Source: JABDMH01 sp050298535
Lineage (GTDB): Bacteria > Bacteroidota > Bacteroidia > Chitinophagales > Saprospiraceae
NCBI GenBank assembly: GCA_050298535.1
Contig: JBNKUI010000114.1
Location: 65,934 to 129,933 of the forward strand
Length of the DNA stretch: 64,000 nt
Direction: 5' to 3'
Below are positions 44,146 to 51,653 of this stretch, piece after piece. The notes under the pieces are model-generated. The model was not told the origin of the DNA. It searched no databases and saw only the letters and a list, made by a program, of their open reading frames with translations. The stretch's first letter is position 1, and each line of letters opens with the position of its first letter. Made by a program: the position numbers and the translations under genes.

Positions 44146-47100
44146 TTACAGGATGTCTTTTATACGCACATATTGCTGATCCTGTAAAAGCAGAAATATC
44201 ATTAAATCCGATAGCTCCTGCTCTGTGAGGATACGATCCAGACCTTGTGGCATCAATGAAACATCGGTCTGTGTAATTTCCACCACATCTGATTTGGCAA
44301 TGCGCACTGATGTTTCTGGGGCAATACCCAGGACGATTACGTCAGGTGACTCCTCACGTATGATGCCGATGTGTGTATCGCTCTTGGTTTTAATTTGATA
44401 GGTTTCATAGTCCCGCACAAAACTCACACTGGGATATACTACCGCCTCTATAATATCATGAATAGAGCGGTCCGATCGTATTGAAGTCAGGTCAGGACCC
44501 AGATCACCTCCTTCGTGACCGATCTTATGACAGGTGTAGCAGGTGGCCTTTCCAAAGAAAATTGCACGTCCCCTGTCAATATCACCGGTGGTAAGTGCTT
44601 TTTCGATTTCTTCCAGTCTACTGAGTCGTTCCTCTTTTGATTTATTCAATGTCACGATCAATTCTTCCACTACAGGTTGTAGCGCAGGTGGAAATGAATC
44701 GAATGTGCTCCGAATTTCTTCCTCTGAAAAATTGGCAAGCACCGGTGTCTCTGAAAGAGCTTTCGTCAGCTGCTCCCCAACTTTCAAATCCTTACCTCCC
44801 CGAAAAATAGGCATCAACTGCGGGAGAATGTAACCATCAGCCTTTGCCAGGTAGTCATTTGCCAATGTTCCCAATTGATCTTCAGTGAGCCTTCCTCGTT
44901 CGAGTGCATGAATTGCTTGCTTTTTGATAGTCACCGGAGCTTCGCTGTCTATGAGCCCATAGATGTAATCAAAATCTGCATTGCTGATCTGGGGATCCCA
45001 GTTGTACAGGGCGGTAATGGCCGTAAGGCGTGTCTTGTTTTCCAGAGATGGATCATCAGCAATAGACTGTAGCTCTGTCTGCATGTCAGGCAGTTGTCTT
45101 AATTGAAGCAATTGGATCAAATCTTCAATGACCAGTGCATCGGTGGTGCTATTCAAATTTTCTCGTACAGCTTGTATCCACGTTGTCGGAAAGTTTTTTG
45201 CGTCAAATTTTTGCATCACTTCAATGACAAACCGCTGGGTAGCTACACTTCCCGCTGTCAGCTGGTTAGCCATAAATGATTGCATTTTTTCATGGTCACT
45301 TAGAGAAACCACCAGGTTTTCGATGAGGGAATGCTGGTCCGGATCCTGGATCTTTGACTGTATAAAAGCGGTGAATGCGGTGGCCCACTCCGGATGGTGT
45401 GTCGCTACAAAAAGTCCAGCTTCCTGCACCTGCTCTGTTTCACTTTCAAGGAATGGTATGATATGTCTAGCTTGCAAACCCCTGGCTTTTTTCTGGTCCA
45501 GGGCTATCAAAGCAGCTCTTTTTATCTGATTGTCATCATGTTGCAGTGCCTCCAGCAACATACTTTCAGAAGCGTGGTTGATCAACGCCAGAATAATCGC
45601 ATGATCTGCAAAGCGGTCAGTAACACCCTGCATGGCATTGAGTAGGTCAGCCGTCATGTCGGAAGCACCCATGCGATTTAGGGCAACTGCTGCCTGTCGC
45701 CTTACTGCAAGATCATCGTCCCTAAGAAGTGCCAAAATTGCCTCAATGGCAGGTTTGTATCCATCTAGACCCAGCACATGAGTTGCCGCTATTTTGACAT
45801 TTGTACTTTCGGAGGAAAGAAATTCTTTCACTTTTTCCAGGGCTTCCTGGCTTCCTGTCCGGTACAGGGCAAATATGGACTCGAGTTGATTTTTCTCAGT
45901 GGGGTTGCTGGAGATCCATTGATCGATGGCAGCGATGACATCATCTGATGCTCTGGTTTCTAAGGTGTGATGGGCCAGTAATCGCACAAAGGGCCGATCA
46001 TCTGCCAGAAAGCGTAAAGCATCAGATGCAGATAATGCATCCCAATCAATTCTCTGACCATATGGATCATCGACCTCTTGCCCGGCATCCTTTGGCTTTA
46101 CCCGGTATATGGCCCCTTTGAGCTCAGGTTTACTCACTTGTGACAGGGGACATCCCTTGATGAACCATCCACCGGTTTCTACCACTAACAGGCTTCCATC
46201 ACCTGATTCCAACACATCAGTTGGGTGAAAGTCTGTGTCTTCTGACCATAGAAAGGTTTCATCCTCCGTGGTGAATCCAGCACCCTCACGTAGTAGTTTA
46301 TGGCGTACTATTCGATGGGTATTAAATTGTGCGGTGAATAGATTGTCTTGATAGTCGGATCCCAATTTGTCGTTTTGGTAGCGCCAGATACCAGAGGGTG
46401 CCAGTCGAGAGTAATGAGTAATGGCCGGCATCAATGATCCGGTGCGTACCAAACCATCCCGATCCAGACTGCCGGTAGGTTTTGGATACACGCCTCCGTC
46501 GATCCAGTAGATCAGCGCATCTCTCAAACCTGCCTCCGGATAGCTATAAAAAGTCTCCGTGCCAATTACTTCTCCGGCGGGGGTAAAGGTGAGCTCTACC
46601 GGGTTATTCATACCACCAGCTGCAATCCATTCCAGGTCAGATCCATCCCTACGGACTCGCCATATGCGTGCGGTTTCACCCTTGAGGCGCTCGCCCTCTT
46701 TGGTCTCCACGTCGAATCCCATGATGGCATTCGTCATATACAGCCAGCCATCAGGTCCCTCAAAAGGTCCGATTAGACTGTTGGCATTTACATTGAGAAT
46801 CCATCCGGAGAGAATCACCTCTTTTTCGTCGGCGACTCCGTCGTCATCAGTATCGGTAAATTTGATCAGATCGGGTGCGGAGGAAGCATACAAACTTCCA
46901 TCGATGAAGACTCCTCCCTGTGGAAAACTCAACTTGTCGGCATAAATGGTGGCTTTATCAAATTTGCCATCCCCATCGGTGTCCACCAGCAATTTGATTC
47001 GAAATTGAGGATTGTCGAGGGCTTCCTGAGTCTCCTCATAGACATTACCGATTGATTCAAAGACGAAAAGTCGACCGAACTCATCTAGCGTCGCAAACAT

Positions 47101-47256
47101 AGGATAGTCAACCAAATCACTACCAGCTGCGATTTCGACTTCAAAGCCATCGCCCACCTGTATCCGAGCTTCAGCCGTACCATCCAGACCTTGTGGTGCA
47201 TTGCAGGCGGACCAACTAATGATTAGGCTATAAATAAAATATAATCTGCTTTTCAT
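44146..47256 (-). CDS. Beta-propeller / HEAT / cytochrome c lipoprotein (PVC-type heme-binding)
   Basis: 1036 residues, ATG start, lipoprotein signal (SLIISWSACNA). About residues 30-390 form a sorbosone/glucose-dehydrogenase-like propeller (FEVEIAAGSDLVDYPMFATLDEFGRLFV, DTDGDGKFD, GPDGWLYMTNAIMGFD). About 400-880 is HEAT-like helical repeats. About 900-1030 is a cytochrome c domain with CYTCHKIG (CxxCH heme) and the distal region QGLDRILTEQELSDLMIFL. Such proteins abound in marine Bacteroidetes and Planctomycetes and are thought to oxidise sugars in the periplasm and pass electrons on; the substrate is unknown. The promoter is probably in the 252-bp gap beyond 47256. Confidence 0.9.
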   Translation of the reverse strand: MKSRLYFIYSLIISWSACNAPQGLDGTAEARIQVGDGFEVEIAAGSDLVDYPMFATLDEFGRLFVFESIGNVYEETQEALDNPQFRIKLLVDTDGDGKFDKATIYADKLSFPQGGVFIDGSLYASSAPDLIKFTDTDDDGVADEKEVILSGWILNVNANSLIGPFEGPDGWLYMTNAIMGFDVETKEGERLKGETARIWRVRRDGSDLEWIAAGGMNNPVELTFTPAGEVIGTETFYSYPEAGLRDALIYWIDGGVYPKPTGSLDRDGLVRTGSLMPAITHYSRLAPSGIWRYQNDKLGSDYQDNLFTAQFNTHRIVRHKLLREGAGFTTEDETFLWSEDTDFHPTDVLESGDGSLLVVETGGWFIKGCPLSQVSKPELKGAIYRVKPKDAGQEVDDPYGQRIDWDALSASDALRFLADDRPFVRLLAHHTLETRASDDVIAAIDQWISSNPTEKNQLESIFALYRTGSQEALEKVKEFLSSESTNVKIAATHVLGLDGYKPAIEAILALLRDDDLAVRRQAAVALNRMGASDMTADLLNAMQGVTDRFADHAIILALINHASESMLLEALQHDDNQIKRAALIALDQKKARGLQARHIIPFLESETEQVQEAGLFVATHHPEWATAFTAFIQSKIQDPDQHSLIENLVVSLSDHEKMQSFMANQLTAGSVATQRFVIEVMQKFDAKNFPTTWIQAVRENLNSTTDALVIEDLIQLLQLRQLPDMQTELQSIADDPSLENKTRLTAITALYNWDPQISNADFDYIYGLIDSEAPVTIKKQAIHALERGRLTEDQLGTLANDYLAKADGYILPQLMPIFRGGKDLKVGEQLTKALSETPVLANFSEEEIRSTFDSFPPALQPVVEELIVTLNKSKEERLSRLEEIEKALTTGDIDRGRAIFFGKATCYTCHKIGHEGGDLGPDLTSIRSDRSIHDIIEAVVYPSVSFVRDYETYQIKTKSDTHIGIIREESPDVIVLGIAPETSVRIAKSDVVEITQTDVSLMPQGLDRILTEQELSDLMIFLLLQDQQYVRIKDIL

Positions 47257-47508
47257 AGTGCGATGTAATTAGATCAGGGCAGGAATAATCTTTTATTCCG
47301 TTCTTAATATAACACTAATGTCAGGATGTGCTATGTGATAGTATACTGCGAGCAGTCTCAAAAATCCGAATCTCCATGTATCGGCCGTTACATGTACTGT
47401 CAGCACAAAGTAGATGGACCGATTCCATATGCTTCCTTTTGTAAAATTTTTCTTAGCGTGGACCAACCATTTAAGAAAAGTAGGTTCTCTTAGATGATTT
47501 GAAGTATT

Positions 47509-48459
47509 TTGTCTGAGAAACCCAGCTCTTCATATTCATCATTACAAGTGAATAACGCCAAGATTGTAGTCATTGGAAGCACTAATATGGACATGGTTGT
47601 CAAGTCTGACCGTATCCCGGTACCGGGGGAGACAATATTAGGCGGTGATTTTTTTATTAACCCCGGAGGCAAGGGTGCCAACCAGGCTGTAGCCATAGCT
47701 CGATTGGGGGGAAATGTATTATTTATTTCTAAAATAGGAGATGACATTTTTGGTGGACAATTACTACAAAACTTTAAGGAGGAAGAACTAGTGACAGCCG
47801 GTCTTTTTATTGATCACGATACACCCACAGGAGTTGCTTTAATAACAGTAGATCAAAAAGGGGAGAATAGTATCGTGGTGGCATCCGGTGCAAATTCGAA
47901 TTTGCAGCCAGAGGAGGTCGGTAAAATTTTGGAAAATACTTCTGATGTGGGACTGATACTCTTACAATTAGAAATACCCATTTCTGCGGTTCGTAAAGGG
48001 ATGGAAATTGCAAAAGAAGAAAATATAAAAGTAGTCCTTAATCCCGCTCCTTTTCATGAAGAAGTATCTCAATACTTTGCATTTGTTGATGTTATCACGC
48101 CAAATACTCAGGAAGCCGAGATGCTGACCGGAATTTCGATTATTGATGTGGATAGTGCAGAAAAAGCAGCCCGTTGCCTCAAGGAGCAGGGAGTAGAACG
48201 TGTAGTGATAACTATGGGTGAAATGGGAGCATTTGTCCTTGATGATCAAGTAGCTACCTTTGTCAAAACGCAAAATGTCAATGTGGTAGATACAACGGCT
48301 GCGGGCGATTCATTTAATGGCGCCCTTGCGGTAGCTCTATCGGAAGGAAAAAACTTAATATCAGCAGTTAAATTTGCTAATGCTGCTGCTGCCATTACAG
48401 TGACTCGATTAGGTGCACAAACTGCTTTACCCTTTAGGAACGAATTGTCAATTGAATGA
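47509..48459 (+). CDS. rbsK: Ribokinase (PfkB family)
   Basis: 316 residues from TTG 47509; GTG 47548 would give a shorter protein also starting close to VVIGSTNMDM. Phosphorylates ribose to ribose 5-phosphate. PfkB signature 1 is GGDFFINPGGKGANQAVAIARLGG-like near 45-70, signature 2 is DTTAAGDSFNGALAVAL with the catalytic Asp, and the anion hole is AAGD. LNPAPFHEE and TPNTQEAEMLTG are typical of RbsK. Followed 39 bp later by a nucleoside hydrolase, which would supply ribose. Confidence 0.93.
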   Translation: MSEKPSSSYSSLQVNNAKIVVIGSTNMDMVVKSDRIPVPGETILGGDFFINPGGKGANQAVAIARLGGNVLFISKIGDDIFGGQLLQNFKEEELVTAGLFIDHDTPTGVALITVDQKGENSIVVASGANSNLQPEEVGKILENTSDVGLILLQLEIPISAVRKGMEIAKEENIKVVLNPAPFHEEVSQYFAFVDVITPNTQEAEMLTGISIIDVDSAEKAARCLKEQGVERVVITMGEMGAFVLDDQVATFVKTQNVNVVDTTAAGDSFNGALAVALSEGKNLISAVKFANAAAAITVTRLGAQTALPFRNELSIE

Positions 48460-48498
48460 TAAAAACTGACGCAGCAAGCTCACAAATAAGTAGATAAA

Positions 48499-49527
48499 AT
48501 GACCAAAAACGCTAAAGAAATCAGATTTTCCGCAAATCCAAGATTTGCAAAGGTTTATGCTAGTTACATATCTTTCCTTGTCTTTCTGATGGCCACATCT
48601 CTTGCCTATACCCAAAGTGATGCCTCTGCTTTACTTTCCAGGCTGGAGCCAGCCGGTGAGGGTCTGGTGGAGGTGATCATAGATACCGATACTTACAATG
48701 AAATAGATGACCAGTTTGCTGTTGTTTATGCACTTCTTGCAAAAGAGAGATTACACGTAAATGCCATTTATGCTGCGCCTTTTTTAAATACCCGATCTGA
48801 GAGTGCCGGTGATGGTATGGAAAAAAGCCATGAAGAAATTCTGAGATTATTATCACGAATGGATATTGACCCTGAAGGATTTGTCTTCAAAGGTTCGGAC
48901 AGATTTATGATTGACAATGATGGCCAACCTGTACCCAGTGAAGCTACACAACACCTGATCAATCATGTAAAAAATGCAGAAGGACTGACCTATGTGGTGA
49001 CGCTGGGAGCACCCACCAATGTTTCATCGGCGATTTTGCTTGCTCCGGAAATAAAGGACAAGATTGTCGTCGTCTGGTTAGGAGGGAAAGCGCATTATTG
49101 GTCCACTGCCTCAGAATTCAATTTAATGCAGGATCTGAAGGCCAGTCAGGTGTTATTTGACTCGGGAGTTCCTCTGGTGCAAATCCCTACTAATCCAGTC
49201 ACTTCTCATTTGATGACCAGCCTGCCAGAGATCGAAAAATATCTGAAGGATCAGGGAGCCATCGGCCACTATCTGTATGAAATTTACGAAGACTACTATT
49301 CAGATCACTATGCCAAATCTAAAGTGATTTGGGACATCTCAGCAGTAGCTTATCTGCTCAATGAGGACTGGTTTAATACTACCCTTGTGCAGAGTCCGAT
49401 TTTGACTTCTGAAATGACATATAGTGTAGATCGATCCCGTCACTTTATCCGGGTGGTGAATAATCTACATCGTGATCCTATATTCGGCGACATGTTTAAG
49501 CGCATCCAGGACTTTGTGAAGCAGTAA
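48499..49527 (+). CDS. Exported nucleoside hydrolase
   Basis: 342 residues, ATG start. A signal or anchor segment lies at about 23-40 (YISFLVFLMATSLAYTQ). The inosine/uridine nucleoside hydrolase calcium site is VEVIIDTDTYNEIDDQFAVVYAL (DTDxxxEIDD; the usual DxDxxxDD with one Glu). LTYVVTLGAPTNVSSAIL and VVWLGGKAHYW match family strands. It splits N-glycosidic bonds of ribonucleosides to ribose and base. Placed right after ribokinase, so a nucleoside-ribose salvage pair is likely; ribose would need import. Confidence 0.87.
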   Translation: MTKNAKEIRFSANPRFAKVYASYISFLVFLMATSLAYTQSDASALLSRLEPAGEGLVEVIIDTDTYNEIDDQFAVVYALLAKERLHVNAIYAAPFLNTRSESAGDGMEKSHEEILRLLSRMDIDPEGFVFKGSDRFMIDNDGQPVPSEATQHLINHVKNAEGLTYVVTLGAPTNVSSAILLAPEIKDKIVVVWLGGKAHYWSTASEFNLMQDLKASQVLFDSGVPLVQIPTNPVTSHLMTSLPEIEKYLKDQGAIGHYLYEIYEDYYSDHYAKSKVIWDISAVAYLLNEDWFNTTLVQSPILTSEMTYSVDRSRHFIRVVNNLHRDPIFGDMFKRIQDFVKQ

Positions 49528-49635
49528 TCACTCGCTGGGTTTTTCGCTTGCTAATTTGAAGCATTATAAATTGGGAACATTTCAAACAGTATGGGCTTTG
49601 ACGTAGTTTAATTTCTTTAACCATATTAGTACATT

Positions 49636-50922
49636 ATGCCCATTAGTTTTTTCTGGTTCAGACGTGACCTTAGATTGGCCGATAACATAGCATTACTACA
49701 GGCCCATAAGGCAGGAGACCCTGTGCAGGCCGTTTTTATCTTCGACCTCAATATTTTGGAAGAACTTCCGAAGGATGATGCCCGGGTGACCTTTATTTAT
49801 ACACAACTCCAGAAGATTGACAAGGACTTACGAGATAATGGCTCATCACTCCTCGTCAAAAAGGGCAAGCCCGAGGACATCTGGAAAGAACTACTGGAGG
49901 AGCATGAAGCGGTAGCAATCTACCTTAATGAGGATTACGAACCCTACGCGGAAGAGAGGGATCGGACGATTCGTCAACTATGTGAATCAAAGGATGTACG
50001 ATTTGAGAGTTTTAAGGATCAGGTCATTTTCGAACCCGGAGAGGTACTGAAGGATGATGGCGATCCATATACCGTCTATACTCCCTATAAAAATAAATGG
50101 CTAGAGCACTTCGAATCCTCAGGCTGGGATGATTATGACCAGGATGTGGATCCTGTATGGCATCAAAGTACATATAACTTTCCCTCATTGGATGCTATTG
50201 GGTTTAAGCAATCTTCTATTGAAGTGCCTGATTTTGATCTGTCCGTAGCAGATGACTATGGGAAGACCCGAGATTTTCCAGCACGGGACGGGACCAGTCA
50301 CCTGGGACCACACCTACGATTTGGTACCATCAGTGTCCGGGATGTGATTCGTGAACTCTCATCCAAAAATGAGGTGTTCCTCAGTGAGCTGGTATGGAGG
50401 GAATTTTTCATGCAGATTTTAGCGCATTTTCCTAAGGTTGTGGATCATAATTTTAGGAGTAAATATGACGGTATCAATTGGAGGAATGATAAAGATGACT
50501 TCAAACGATGGTGCAAGGGACGGACTGGTTATCCCATGGTAGATGCCGGTATGCGACAATTAAATGTGACAGGTTATATGCATAATCGGGTGCGGATGAT
50601 AGTGGCTTCCTTTCTATGCAAGCATTTGTTGATCCATTGGAGCTGGGGCGAAAGTTACTTTGCCGAAAAGTTACTGGATTATGAATTAGCCTCAAACAAT
50701 GGAAACTGGCAATGGGCCGCTGGAACAGGATGTGATGCAGCGCCGTATTTCAGAATCTTTAATCCGCATTCTCAACTGAAAAAGTTTGACAAAGACCTGA
50801 AGTATATCAGAAAATGGGTGCCAGAGTACGATTCAATGGAATATCCTGAGCCGATGGTCGAGCATAAAGCGGCAAGGCAGAGGGCATTGGACGCATATAA
50901 GGCAGGGATTGATAATGCTTAA
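49636..50922 (+). CDS. phr: Deoxyribodipyrimidine photolyase / cryptochrome family
   Basis: 428 residues, ATG start, typical class I CPD photolyase length. Repairs UV cyclobutane dimers using FAD and blue light. N-terminal antenna domain FFWFRRDLRLADNIALLQA; FAD domain with SHLGPHLRFGTISVRDVI, LSELVWREFFMQILAHFP, GRTGYPMVDAGMRQL, GYMHNRVRMIVASFL, LLIHWSWGESYFAEKLLDYELASNNGNWQW and FNPHSQLKKFD. The NNGNWQW Trp region and GYMHN match CPD photolyases more than cryptochrome-DASH. Convergent with the RRM gene. Confidence 0.94.
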   Translation: MPISFFWFRRDLRLADNIALLQAHKAGDPVQAVFIFDLNILEELPKDDARVTFIYTQLQKIDKDLRDNGSSLLVKKGKPEDIWKELLEEHEAVAIYLNEDYEPYAEERDRTIRQLCESKDVRFESFKDQVIFEPGEVLKDDGDPYTVYTPYKNKWLEHFESSGWDDYDQDVDPVWHQSTYNFPSLDAIGFKQSSIEVPDFDLSVADDYGKTRDFPARDGTSHLGPHLRFGTISVRDVIRELSSKNEVFLSELVWREFFMQILAHFPKVVDHNFRSKYDGINWRNDKDDFKRWCKGRTGYPMVDAGMRQLNVTGYMHNRVRMIVASFLCKHLLIHWSWGESYFAEKLLDYELASNNGNWQWAAGTGCDAAPYFRIFNPHSQLKKFDKDLKYIRKWVPEYDSMEYPEPMVEHKAARQRALDAYKAGIDNA

Positions 50923-51007
50923 TTTGTTAGGGCAAATGAGCATTGAAAAGGAAGCCGGCAGACAAATGTCGTTTTGCCATTGCTGCCAGTCTTCCAATGT
51001 TTATCGT

Positions 51008-51298
51008 CTACCAACGTGAATTGGAACGTGAATTCGATCGACCGCCATTGTTTTTGCGTCGATCTTCTGCTTCCTTCACTACTATACTTCTTCCTTGAAG
51101 ACTTGAATCGTTTAATTCACTTATAGCTGTATTCGCTTCTGAATCATTAGGCATCTCGACGAATCCAAATCCCTTGGATCGTCCACTGTGTTTGTCAAAA
51201 ATTACATTGGCAGAAGTAACTTCTCCATATGCTTCGAAGGCCTCCTGAAGGTCCTCACTTTGGGTGTCAAAACTGAGTTTTGCAACAAAAATATTCAT
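51008..51298 (-). CDS. Small RRM RNA-binding protein
   Basis: 96 residues, ATG start. A single RRM: RNP2 is MNIFVAKLSF and RNP1 is RSKGFGFVEM, with acidic/aromatic residues in place (EDLQEAFEAYGEV). The C-terminal ~20 residues are an Arg/Ser/Asn/Gly-rich tail (RKNNGGRSNSRSNSRW). Such Rbp proteins in Bacteroidetes and cyanobacteria bind U-rich RNA and are often cold-induced. The upstream leader is long and contains a stable hairpin, in line with post-transcriptional control. Confidence 0.93.
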   Translation of the reverse strand: MNIFVAKLSFDTQSEDLQEAFEAYGEVTSANVIFDKHSGRSKGFGFVEMPNDSEANTAISELNDSSLQGRSIVVKEAEDRRKNNGGRSNSRSNSRW

Positions 51299-51330
51299 GA
51301 AATAAAAATTAATAATTAAAAATTTCCTTT

Positions 51331-51376
51331 AAAAAAGAACCTCAATCAATCTTACTAAGAATCTTAGTTCTGATTG
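51331..51376 (-). promoter_or_regulatory. Hairpin with T-run in the RRM leader (possible attenuator)
   Basis: On the minus strand CAATCA + ACTAAG pair with CTTAGT + TGATTG (12 bp with small internal loops, 3-nt top loop), followed by AGGTTCTTTTTT. It sits about 30 nt before the RRM start and could terminate transcription early or control translation. Confidence 0.5.
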
Positions 51377-51541
51377 GATGTTAGCTCCGTGACAACATTG
51401 GAAAATAACAGGAAAAATATTCTGCAAGAGGGGTGTGCCAGAGAAGAGATCTACTAGTTACATATCGATCATTGTCAAAACAACATGATGCAAATACCTT
51501 AGATCACATAGTGATAAGTTAATAACATCACATTCTGTCCA

Positions 51542-51549
51542 CAAAGATA
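51542..51549 (-). promoter_or_regulatory. Candidate -7 element for the RRM gene
   Basis: Minus strand TATCTTTG matches TAnnTTTG. A start here would give a leader of roughly 235-240 nt containing the hairpin at 51343-51376. No clear -33 TTTG. Confidence 0.4.
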
Positions 51550-51638
51550 CACCTTTTTAGATAGTAAGTACGATTTTCTATAATAGGTGAAAATTTATCA
51601 CCGGCAGTTAATCCATGTTTTCAGATATTTATTCACAC

Positions 51639-51645
51639 AAGGAGG
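51639..51645 (+). promoter_or_regulatory. Strong Shine-Dalgarno site
   Basis: AAGGAGG, full complement to the 16S tail, 8 bp before the ATG at 51654. Such sites are rare in Bacteroidetes, and this one fixes the start of the gene. Confidence 0.7.
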
Positions 51646-51653
51646 TCTTTTGA

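Larger units (their letters stand above)
51299..51653. other. Long spacer with leader of the RRM gene
   Basis: 355 bp between divergent genes. It carries a minus-strand -7 element and a terminator-like hairpin in the RRM leader, a GGTGA/TCACC hairpin at 51586-51602 and a strong ribosome-binding site for the gene at 51654. No ORF of note. Confidence 0.5.
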
